Part shown: positions 1 through 5,112 of the stretch, piece by piece
Layout: every line of letters starts with the position of its first letter
Position numbering within the stretch: the first letter of the stretch is position 1
Assembly (NCBI GenBank): GCA_003446975.1
Contig: DMAP01000434.1
Location: 1-5,112 of the forward strand
Source of the DNA: Clostridiales bacterium
GTDB lineage: Bacteria; Bacillota; Clostridia; Tissierellales; Dethiosulfatibacteraceae
Direction of reading: 5' to 3'
DNA: 5,112 nt
Translations under genes and position numbers: made by a program
Notes under the pieces: generated by a model
Told to the model about the DNA's origin: nothing
Seen by the model: only the letters and a program-made list of their open reading frames with translations
Database searches by the model: none

Positions 1-21
1 CCATATCAAATTGGGCATTAA

Positions 22-1803
22 CTAATTGGTAAGTATTTCTATATTTTGATCATTGTTTTCATCTACAAAAGACAGACTCTTCAAATAAGTTTGGTTAATT
101 TCAGATTGATAAACATTTTGCCATTTCCTCATATGTGCCATTTTCCAAATCTTTTCAGATCCATACAGTAAAACATAATATGTTGGTGATGAAAAACCGA
201 ATAGTATTTTTTTCATTTTTTTTTCACTGAACCAGCCACTTACAATAATAGTGTCAAAAAAAGGAGCACTTTCTGATGTTATTTCAGAATAGGTTTTGAC
301 TGAGATTTTTTTAGAAACACCTGCACTCATACAGTAGTTTTCATAATAGGCTGATACTTCTAAAATATCGTGAGCTTTATCAATAACTATGCATATATTG
401 AAATCTTGGCCTTCTGATAGAACTCGTTCTAATTGGCTTATTTTTTTTAAACTACGATTATTCTCACATAAGTTTGAAATGATTTCAACCACTGATGATA
501 AAACTCCATTTAACTCATCAGAAACATATCTGTTTTCACTAATTATGATTTTTTTTGCTTTATCTAGTTTTTCTTTTACGAAATCTTTTTCTCTTGCAGA
601 TAAAGGAGCGACTAATCTAAGAAATTTTAGAGCCAGTCTTAATAAATCTTTGTACACACTTAAAATATTTAAGCTAGATTCTTCAAACTCTAATTGATTT
701 TTTCTTAATAATTCTATGCATCTATCTATATCGCACTTTTCAATTTCAATATATTCAATTTTATGATAAAGACAATTCAAGTATTTTTTATTGCCGATAA
801 CTCTAGAACCGGATACCAAAGATTCTGACATATTATTTGCATCCCATCTCCAAACATTAAATCCTCTTTCTTTTAAATAAGTTATATCAAAAGAATTGAT
901 TATATCACAAATTGCTAAAACAGGAATTTCTTTTCCTAAAATATCATCTAAAGCGTCTAATTGCTTTTCAATTTGTGGACCGGATTTAATATCTATCACC
1001 AAAAGATCAATCACGTTATCTTTTTTCAATGCTCCATCGATAGAATACAAATCAGGTGAAATGAGCATTGTTGGTTTGCTGTGATATTGCCCCGTTCCTA
1101 ATAGACTAATGTTGCCCTCTGAATCAGAAGAACCAACAAGTAAAACGTCAGTTGACTTATGACCATTTATTATAAACCTGTTACTCAAAGCTTTATCGAC
1201 TTTCTCAATCGCGGTAACTATACCTATCGAATTCACTATATGAGCTTTGTAGTCTTTCAGCATATTCACTAGAATATCGCCCTCTCCTTCCATCGTTCTT
1301 TGGAAATCAATTATTTTTTTCGTTTCAGCGTATTTTTTTTGTTTGGATATTGGTTTTTGTGATTCAATCGGCTGAAAAAAAGGAGCTATACTCATTGGTA
1401 AACCATTTCTACAACGTGTTTTCCTATCTATAGTATTGACCCAAATATAATCAGTTCCATTTATCTTTTCATAGCTATCAAATTCAACTACACATCCTTC
1501 AAAACTTAATTTCTGTCCCTTTTTAAATTTCTTTGGATCATATGACTTACTCATCCTACCTTCAAGTATATCGTCTATGATCTTAAAAATTGCAAAAACA
1601 ATCATCGTGTCACTTTTTTCCGGAAAGATCATAACATTTCTCTTATCGCCATTATCAATTAGCTTATTCAATATTATTAAAGATGCTTTAATCACACTGG
1701 GTACTTTATAAATCGGGTAAGATGAGGAGTTAATTGTCAAGTAAAGACTATCTATACCTCTTTTTTGATCCAAGGTTTTGGTAAATAGATCGTTTAATCT
1801 CAT
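22..1803 (-). CDS. DrmE-like protein (putative DISARM anti-phage component)
   Basis: This gene encodes 593 residues starting at ATG 1803, with a good AAGGAG ribosome binding site 7 nt upstream. I see no signal peptide or membrane segment, so it is probably cytosolic. The N-terminal part has a hydrophobic strand-helix (about residues 55-80, VMIFPEKSDTMIVF) followed by a small predicted beta unit (about 93-130, FKKGQKLSFEGCVVEF). The middle has an alternating alpha/beta region (about 215-325) with LLVIDIKSG and IPVLAICD strands, reminiscent of a Rossmann or helicase-like fold, but I find no Walker A or DEAD motif. A helical, Lys-rich stretch (about 370-465) leads to a second alpha/beta part (about 468-560) with FDTIIVSGWFSEKKM and YYVLLYGSEKIW. 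From memory this overall pattern resembles DrmE, the protein of unknown biochemical role in class 2 DISARM; that assignment is inference. It lies 56 bp downstream of vsr on the same strand, likely co-transcribed. It seems shorter than the DrmE proteins I recall, and its frame reopens directly after the TAG stop, so truncation is possible. The codon usage is very AT-rich. Confidence 0.55.
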   Translation of the reverse strand: MRLNDLFTKTLDQKRGIDSLYLTINSSSYPIYKVPSVIKASLIILNKLIDNGDKRNVMIFPEKSDTMIVFAIFKIIDDILEGRMSKSYDPKKFKKGQKLSFEGCVVEFDSYEKINGTDYIWVNTIDRKTRCRNGLPMSIAPFFQPIESQKPISKQKKYAETKKIIDFQRTMEGEGDILVNMLKDYKAHIVNSIGIVTAIEKVDKALSNRFIINGHKSTDVLLVGSSDSEGNISLLGTGQYHSKPTMLISPDLYSIDGALKKDNVIDLLVIDIKSGPQIEKQLDALDDILGKEIPVLAICDIINSFDITYLKERGFNVWRWDANNMSESLVSGSRVIGNKKYLNCLYHKIEYIEIEKCDIDRCIELLRKNQLEFEESSLNILSVYKDLLRLALKFLRLVAPLSAREKDFVKEKLDKAKKIIISENRYVSDELNGVLSSVVEIISNLCENNRSLKKISQLERVLSEGQDFNICIVIDKAHDILEVSAYYENYCMSAGVSKKISVKTYSEITSESAPFFDTIIVSGWFSEKKMKKILFGFSSPTYYVLLYGSEKIWKMAHMRKWQNVYQSEINQTYLKSLSFVDENNDQNIEILTN

Positions 1804-1810
1804 AAGCTTA

Positions 1811-1816
1811 CTCCTT
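1811..1816 (-). promoter_or_regulatory. Ribosome binding site of the DrmE-like gene
   Basis: AAGGAG on the minus strand, 7 nt before ATG 1803, is the strongest Shine-Dalgarno sequence in the window. It fixes this start: the same frame upstream contains no ATG, GTG or TTG before a TAA stop that overlaps the end of vsr. The 56-bp gap to vsr shows no convincing promoter or terminator, which supports a two-gene transcript. Confidence 0.8.
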
Positions 1817-1859
1817 GTACATGCTATATTAACTGCTAACTTTAATAATTCATCTTTAC

Positions 1860-2282
1860 TTATACTTTATCAGGATCGATTGCACAAACAACACCATTCA
1901 TGCAATCATCAAAAGATTTTCTTAATTCGCATTCCCAAATGACAATAACCTGAAATCCCATCTCTTCCAATTTAGTTCTATTGAGCAGATCGTTAGTTTG
2001 ATTCCGTTCAATTTTCTTTTGCCAAAATTCAACATTCGATTTTGGCAATCTATACAACTTGCAGTTTTCATGGCCATGCCAAAAGCATCCATTGATAAAA
2101 ACGGCGGTTTTGTATTTAGGCAAGACAAGATCAGGTGTGCCAGGGTATCTCTTGCCATTTTTCCTGTACCGAAATCCTTTAGAGAATAGATACTTCCTTA
2201 CTTTAATTTCAATCGTCGTATTCTTGCCTTTAATTTTTGACATAATCTCACTTCTTTTTTCAGCGGTAAGTTTATCTACCAT
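1860..2282 (-). CDS. vsr: Very short patch repair (Vsr) endonuclease
   Basis: Vsr nicks DNA 5' of the T in T:G mismatches that arise when 5-methylcytosine deaminates, starting repair back to C:G. From ATG 2282 the protein has 140 residues, within the normal family range (the E. coli protein is about 156). Visible family features are the N-terminal KLTAEKRSEIMSKIKGKNT segment, the PGTPDLVLP motif with the metal-binding Asp (D51), and FINGCFWHGHENC, which holds the catalytic-type His (H69) and zinc ligands (C66, H71, C74). The late WEC motif supplies the fourth zinc ligand (C118). All key residues are present, so it should be active. I chose ATG 2282 because GAGG lies 9 nt upstream; an in-frame TTG at 2297 would add five residues but has no ribosome binding site of its own. 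Vsr genes usually sit beside a 5-cytosine methyltransferase gene. None is in the window, so one is expected beyond position 1 or elsewhere in the genome. The gene is followed by the DrmE-like gene after 56 bp. Confidence 0.96.
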   Translation of the reverse strand: MVDKLTAEKRSEIMSKIKGKNTTIEIKVRKYLFSKGFRYRKNGKRYPGTPDLVLPKYKTAVFINGCFWHGHENCKLYRLPKSNVEFWQKKIERNQTNDLLNRTKLEEMGFQVIVIWECELRKSFDDCMNGVVCAIDPDKV

Positions 2283-2291
2283 GTCATTCAA

Positions 2292-2295
2292 CCTC
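2292..2295 (-). promoter_or_regulatory. Ribosome binding site of vsr
   Basis: GAGG on the minus strand, 9 nt before ATG 2282. It overlaps the alternative TTG codon (2295-2297), which argues that ATG 2282 and not the TTG is the working start. The match is moderate and the spacing is at the long end. Confidence 0.55.
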
Positions 2296-2320
2296 AAACT
2301 TATAATTCTAATTCACCCAC

Positions 2321-2380
2321 AAAAAAACAGCCACTCTAACCTCGGCTCCTGTCTCTCAAGCCGTTTAGTCAGTTGACTGC
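2321..2380 (-). terminator. Long-hairpin intrinsic terminator upstream of vsr (repeat copy 1)
   Basis: Read on the minus strand, CAGTCA/TGGCTG and CTGACT/GGTTAG form a broken outer stem and CGGCT/AGCCG an inner stem. Seven T residues (complement of 2321-2327) follow. On the plus strand the other side also has a T tract (2381-2389, TTTGTTTTT), so it could work in both directions. It lies 127 bp after the end of the cation exporter gene and 39 bp before vsr. It is a sequence relative of the hairpin at 3721-3772: about 45 of 54 aligned positions agree by hand, in the same orientation relative to the genes. Confidence 0.8.
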
Positions 2381-2477
2381 TTTGTTTTTGATTCGCATTC
2401 TCATTCCTGTTGGTGAAATTCATATTATCCCCCGAATATTCCCTTGCAAGAAATTTCTTTTCATAAACCTTACTCAA

Positions 2478-2486
2478 ATTATAACA
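2478..2486 (-). promoter_or_regulatory. Extended -10 promoter in the gap between the exporter gene and vsr
   Basis: The minus strand reads TGTTATAAT, a perfect extended -10 box (TGnTATAAT). A weak -35 (TTCCAT at 2501-2506) lies 17 nt upstream and abuts the stop codon of the cation exporter gene. Transcription should start near 2471 and run toward vsr, meeting the terminator at 2380-2321 after roughly 90 nt. It could therefore give a short RNA of about 150 nt, or a conditionally terminated leader for the vsr operon. No other good promoter for vsr is visible. Confidence 0.5.
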
Positions 2487-2506
2487 TATACAGATATCAT
2501 ATGGAA

Positions 2507-3646
2507 TTATCTTTTACCTTTGTCATCCTCGGGATTCAATACTTCAAATATTTTCTGCGCTGTATTGAAATCCAGTTTTTCCAAATCCCTTCTATACGTT
2601 TCCAGGTCTTCCATAATGTCTATGCTTTTCTTGAACAACAATATTTCAAGTTGTTTTCTGATATCATGGATGGACTTAAGTTCATTCTCTGTAGGTTTTT
2701 TTTCTAGAATTCTTATTGTGTCCACTAAGCTATCTATCACATTTCCATGGTCAAATACCTTATTCAATGTCTCGTCACTTGGTATAAAAGTCATTGGCAC
2801 TGAATCAAGGTTGGATAATTGATTCCGAACAATTTCTTTTGCATAGCCAACCACACAATGCTCTCCTTGACAATCTCTACATGTCTCTAATCCCAAACAT
2901 ATTCTGTCCATGTCTTTTTTCATATGTTTATAGTATTCATTTAACTCTTTAGATTTTCTCATAAAAGCTGACTGAATGCCTTGCTTTCTTTTTATGAGCA
3001 TGATTCTTAGCAAGATAAAAATCATCACCGAAAGCATCCCTGCAAACAGTGTTGTATTCTGCATCGTTAAATACTCACTTGGCAATGATTGGTGTAGTTT
3101 CAAAACGCCAAATAGCATAAAAATAGAGGCAGCTATTATCTTGATGGCAAACTCAGGAACCCTGTCTCCCAATTTTTTGCCGATATATATTCCAAGACCG
3201 CCAGTTGCAATCATTCCTGACACAGTGCCTATAACTACCACAAAGGGTAATAATGATTTGGCTGCCAATGTAATAGCTGTCAATTGAGTCTTGTCTCCCA
3301 ACTCCCCGATAAAAAAAGCAAACGCTACAGTTAGGACAGGCCCAAATGCAGTTTTTGGTTCTATCGCTTCGTCTCCATCATCATCTGACTTCAGCGACCA
3401 TAATGAGAAGCCTACAAAGGCGAATCCGGCTATGATTTGTATGGTATCCATAGGCAGAAAGTTTGATATGTAGCTTCCTAATGCTACTGCCAGTCCATGA
3501 TTTAATAATGTACCTAAGAATATGCCTAAAAGTACCTTCTTAACAGGATATCTTGTCGCAAAAGCCAAAGCTAGAATTTGAGTCTTATCTCCCATTTCTG
3601 CTATAAAGATTAATATGAATGCCTGAAAAATCTCTTGTATTATCAT
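2507..3646 (-). CDS. GDT1/UPF0016 family divalent cation (probably Mn2+) exporter with a cysteine-containing cytosolic tail
   Basis: The first ~190 of 379 residues are a complete UPF0016 (GDT1/TMEM165-type) membrane domain. The two diagnostic repeats are visible: E17-M-G-D-K-T22 and E115-L-G-D-K-T120, each in a hydrophobic helix followed by more membrane segments. In this family the acidic residues of the two motifs form the cation site; bacterial and eukaryotic members move Mn2+ and/or Ca2+, and Mn2+ efflux is the likeliest role here. An acidic loop (about 88-97, SDDDGDEAIE) separates the repeats. A further hydrophobic segment (about 199-218) leads into a soluble tail of about 160 residues, which many bacterial members of about 190-240 residues lack. 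The tail holds C250, C256, C259 and C264 (C-x5-C-x2-C-x4-C) and a charged helical region (about 305-360) that may form a coiled coil. ATG 3646 is supported by GGAG and a good promoter. It is probably a single-gene transcript. Confidence 0.93.
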   Translation of the reverse strand: MIIQEIFQAFILIFIAEMGDKTQILALAFATRYPVKKVLLGIFLGTLLNHGLAVALGSYISNFLPMDTIQIIAGFAFVGFSLWSLKSDDDGDEAIEPKTAFGPVLTVAFAFFIGELGDKTQLTAITLAAKSLLPFVVVIGTVSGMIATGGLGIYIGKKLGDRVPEFAIKIIAASIFMLFGVLKLHQSLPSEYLTMQNTTLFAGMLSVMIFILLRIMLIKRKQGIQSAFMRKSKELNEYYKHMKKDMDRICLGLETCRDCQGEHCVVGYAKEIVRNQLSNLDSVPMTFIPSDETLNKVFDHGNVIDSLVDTIRILEKKPTENELKSIHDIRKQLEILLFKKSIDIMEDLETYRRDLEKLDFNTAQKIFEVLNPEDDKGKR

Positions 3647-3651
3647 CTCGT

Positions 3652-3655
3652 CTCC
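3652..3655 (-). promoter_or_regulatory. Ribosome binding site of the cation exporter gene
   Basis: GGAG (within TTGGAGACGAGATG on the minus strand), 5 nt before ATG 3646. It agrees with the start, where the first hydrophobic helix begins almost at once, as is usual for this family. Confidence 0.7.
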
Positions 3656-3674
3656 AATGTCAATATACTAATCT

Positions 3675-3703
3675 ATTTAACACAATCTGGAAATCAAAGT
3701 CAA
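3675..3703 (-). promoter_or_regulatory. Sigma-A-like promoter of the cation exporter gene
   Basis: On the minus strand TTGACT (3703-3698) and TTAAAT (3680-3675) are separated by exactly 17 nt. Predicted transcription start is near 3668, giving a leader of only about 20 nt. It lies directly after the terminator at 3715-3772, so the exporter gene appears to be transcribed separately from the vWA gene. The leader is too short to hold a yybP-ykoY manganese riboswitch. Confidence 0.6.
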
Positions 3704-3714
3704 TACTTATCAAA

Positions 3715-3772
3715 TAAAAGGCAGCCACCTAACCTCAGCTCTTGTCTCACAAGCCTAAGGTCAGCTGACTGC
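3715..3772 (-). terminator. Long-hairpin terminator after the vWA gene (repeat copy 2)
   Basis: On the minus strand the outer arms (starting GCAGTCAGCTGACC and ending GGTTAGGTGGCTGC) pair over about 18 positions with one clear mismatch and several G-U pairs. An inner CTTGT/ACAAG stem is capped by GAG. A modest T-rich tract (CCTTTTATTTG) follows. It starts 17 bp after the vWA stop codon, the normal place for a terminator. It is the better-paired relative of the hairpin at 2328-2380. Confidence 0.75.
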
Positions 3773-3789
3773 TTAACTTAGATCAATAA

Positions 3790-4455
3790 TTATAGTAATT
3801 TTCTTTTATTTTTTTGTCTTCTCTCGAAATCCTTATCGATGTTTTCCTTCCAATCCTTGGATATTGACTTGCTAGCTCTCAAATCGCTGACAACATTACT
3901 TACTGCTTCAAAGTTCAATCTGGTTCCTTCTCCGTCTGCGTGGTAGTTTGCAGACCTGTCATGTTCAATTCCGAATCTCTCGGCTGTGAGGACCGCATCG
4001 ATGTTGGCACCTAGAAATATAAACTCCCATCCGTACTTTTCCTTTTGATGCTCCACCATTTTTTTGATTCTACCGTAAGAGTACTCACGGCTTGCGTTTT
4101 CCATACCATCAGTGGTGATAACAAAAAGGACTTTATCCGCTTTTTGATCGTCTGATGTGTTTTTTTGAACATTGATGATTTTCTGTATCGATTTGCCCAT
4201 GGCATCCAACAAAGCTGTCGATCCGCCTACATAGTATTCTTTTTCTGTGATGGGTTTGATCCATTTGATGTTGAACCTGTCATGGAGGAGTTGATACTCG
4301 TCATCAAAAAGAACTGTTGTGACGATAGCCTCACCATCTTCTTCCTGTTGTCTCTTCAGCATGGCATTGTAGCCACCTATCGTATCGCTTTCCAATCCTG
4401 ACATGGAACCGCTTCTGTCCAGTATAAATACTATTTCTGTTAGGTTTCTATTCAT
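3790..4455 (-). CDS. von Willebrand factor type A (vWA) domain protein
   Basis: A 221-residue soluble protein that is nearly all one vWA domain. The metal ion-dependent adhesion site is complete: D13-R-S15-G-S17, T80 in the GGSTALLDA segment, and D116 in ITTDGMENAS. Strands TEIVFILD, IVTTVLF, KVLFVITTD and WEFIFLGAN mark the core of the fold. There is no signal peptide or transmembrane segment, so it probably acts in the cytoplasm. Small stand-alone vWA proteins of this kind are common in Firmicutes and phages; a metal-dependent protein-binding role is likely but the partner is unknown. The C-terminus is strongly basic (ERRQKNKRKLL). The start fits the family, with the first strand beginning at once, but ATG 4455 has no good ribosome binding site; the nearest purine run (AGGGG) is about 20 nt upstream, inside an inverted repeat. 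The iscB stop lies 49 bp upstream and a terminator follows. Confidence 0.92.
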   Translation of the reverse strand: MNRNLTEIVFILDRSGSMSGLESDTIGGYNAMLKRQQEEDGEAIVTTVLFDDEYQLLHDRFNIKWIKPITEKEYYVGGSTALLDAMGKSIQKIINVQKNTSDDQKADKVLFVITTDGMENASREYSYGRIKKMVEHQKEKYGWEFIFLGANIDAVLTAERFGIEHDRSANYHADGEGTRLNFEAVSNVVSDLRASKSISKDWKENIDKDFERRQKNKRKLL

Positions 4456-4462
4456 CTTTGTT

Positions 4463-4515
4463 TGGCAAGGATACCCCTACATTTATAAGTGTGGGAGGAA
4501 ATTGCTATCCTGCCA
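4463..4515. repeat. Imperfect inverted repeat at the 3' end of iscB
   Basis: TGGCAAGGATA (4463-4473) is the reverse complement of TATCCTGCCA (4506-4515) except for one extra base. Inside lie weaker arms, CCCC-T-ACA (4474-4481) against TGT-G-GGAG (4490-4497), around an 8-nt loop (TTTATAAG). The right arm overlaps the iscB stop codon (4505-4507). No T tract follows in either direction, so it is not an obvious terminator. IscB genes travel in IS200/IS605-like elements whose ends form hairpins, so this could be part of a right end. The exact boundary cannot be set from this window. Confidence 0.5.
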
Positions 4516-5112
4516 TCCCCCTTTCTACAATTAGTGTGTTTGTTGGTTCCAAAAGCCTTAGTTTCTTGTGGCTGGCACTGGCGTGAATCTTGGTGCCGTC
4601 CAGCTTCCGAATGTCAAAATAACCACTGGTTCTACGACCAAAGATAAAACCTGACTCTCCCAGGTAGTCCACCTTGTCAAAAAGCCTGAACCCTTTGACC
4701 TCATAGGGTGCCTGATTCTTTTTCTTTGTACCGCCTTTTAGAAAATTGGACTTGTGGATTTGGCGGTTGTTTTTTCGTTTGAAAGCGCATAGATACTGCT
4801 CGTTAATCCTATTGGCGTTAAGGTTTCCCGCGATGCAGTAAGCATCGTTGATGTGTGACTTTACAATACCTGCTGTGATGCGGGTATTCTTGGTCAGGTA
4901 GCCATAAGTCCATGATACCTCTGGGTATTTCTCTTTGAGATGGTTATACACAGTCCACCGCATGATGCCCATGAAGGCAGCATCCCTGAAGCCAGGGCTT
5001 AGGGTGATTTTTAGTTCAATTTCACCAAGATGGTACGCTTTGTGGCAGGTTTCGCAAAGGGTAATAAGGTTATCAGGCCTATCCCCACCGGTTTTACGGC
5101 TTTGCTTGTGAT
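4505..5112 (-). CDS. iscB: RNA-guided endonuclease IscB, C-terminal part (cut by window edge)
   Basis: The frame is open from the right edge to a TAG stop, giving 201 full codons of a longer protein. The first ATG (4972) is internal, not the start. In order the fragment shows: an HNH nuclease end (HKQSRKTGGDRPDNLITLC, then ETCHKAYH, with HNH-type His/Asn and CxxC zinc-like residues, about 1-27); a linker; the RuvC-III motif KSHINDAYCIAG (fragment H86 and D89, the H-x-x-D signature); and a C-terminal domain with NRQIHKSNFLKGG, GFRLFDKV, GFIFGRRTSGYFDIRKLDG and HASASHKKLRLLE. This HNH then RuvC-III then C-terminal domain order is that of IscB, the Cas9 ancestor that cuts DNA guided by an omega RNA; HNH and RuvC cut opposite strands. 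RuvC-I, bridge helix, RuvC-II and the omega RNA should lie beyond position 5112. No frameshift is visible, so the gene may be intact. GC content is clearly higher than in the DrmE-like gene. Confidence 0.9.
   Translation of the reverse strand, partial: HKQSRKTGGDRPDNLITLCETCHKAYHLGEIELKITLSPGFRDAAFMGIMRWTVYNHLKEKYPEVSWTYGYLTKNTRITAGIVKSHINDAYCIAGNLNANRINEQYLCAFKRKNNRQIHKSNFLKGGTKKKNQAPYEVKGFRLFDKVDYLGESGFIFGRRTSGYFDIRKLDGTKIHASASHKKLRLLEPTNTLIVERGMAG

Noticed and set aside
389..1084. Plus-strand open frames inside the DrmE-like gene
   Set aside because: They lie opposite a 593-codon frame that has a strong ribosome binding site, show no recognisable domains and lack their own signals; they are antisense shadows.
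2283..2297. Vsr starting at TTG 2297 (145 residues)
   Set aside because: The GAGG sequence overlaps this TTG and serves ATG 2282; no ribosome binding site lies before the TTG, and the Vsr family similarity begins after ATG 2282.
1998..2822. Plus-strand open frames across vsr, the intergenic gap and the end of the exporter gene
   Set aside because: They run antisense to clear Vsr and GDT1-family coding sequence and through a terminator hairpin, with no family resemblance; AT-rich shadow frames.
2976..3473. Plus-strand open frames opposite the exporter gene
   Set aside because: They are the complement of hydrophobic membrane segments with the diagnostic EMGDKT and ELGDKT motifs on the minus strand, and have no ribosome binding sites or domains.
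3647..3720. yybP-ykoY manganese riboswitch before the exporter gene
   Set aside because: The leader from the predicted start near 3668 is only about 20 nt and the whole gap to the terminator is about 70 nt; there is no room and no matching fold.
2321..3772. The two related hairpins as a CRISPR array or attachment sites
   Set aside because: There are only two copies 1.4 kb apart, each next to a gene end with a T tract; there are no regular spacers and no integrase gene, so terminator repeats explain them better.
4505..4972. A stand-alone 155-residue gene starting at ATG 4972
   Set aside because: The frame continues open to the window edge and encodes the HNH part of the same nuclease; the ATG is an internal methionine.

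Overview
The window looks like a piece of a low-GC, clostridia-like Firmicute chromosome. This is inferred from the AT-rich coding sequence, AGGAG-type ribosome binding sites, sigma-A-like promoter boxes and U-tract terminators; nothing here fixes the genus. All five supported genes lie on the minus strand, so transcription runs from high to low coordinates. I accept no plus-strand gene.

From the right edge: (1) 5112-4505 is the C-terminal 201 codons of an IscB-type RNA-guided nuclease (HNH, RuvC-III and C-terminal domain), cut by the window edge. A long imperfect inverted repeat (4463-4515) overlaps its stop codon and may be part of the element's right end. (2) 4455-3790 encodes a stand-alone von Willebrand A (vWA) protein with an intact MIDAS, starting only 7 bp beyond that inverted repeat. 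It ends at a hairpin terminator (3715-3772). (3) 3646-2507 encodes a GDT1/UPF0016 cation exporter with its own promoter and an unusual cysteine-containing cytosolic tail of about 160 residues. (4) The 224-bp gap 2506-2283 holds an extended -10 promoter and a second hairpin terminator that is a sequence relative of the first. (5) 2282-1860 encodes a Vsr mismatch endonuclease. (6) 1803-22 encodes a 593-residue protein that I read, with moderate confidence, as DrmE-like, the class 2 DISARM anti-phage component. The frame stays open beyond its stop up to the left edge.

The most interesting region is the left third. Vsr normally accompanies a cytosine-5 DNA methyltransferase, and class 2 DISARM carries one (DrmMII). 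A vsr gene 56 bp upstream of a DrmE-like gene, in much more AT-rich DNA than the iscB region, suggests the first genes of a defence island that continues beyond position 1. The right edge carries an IscB element, so two mobile or defence-type segments flank two ordinary housekeeping-type genes (vWA and the cation exporter).
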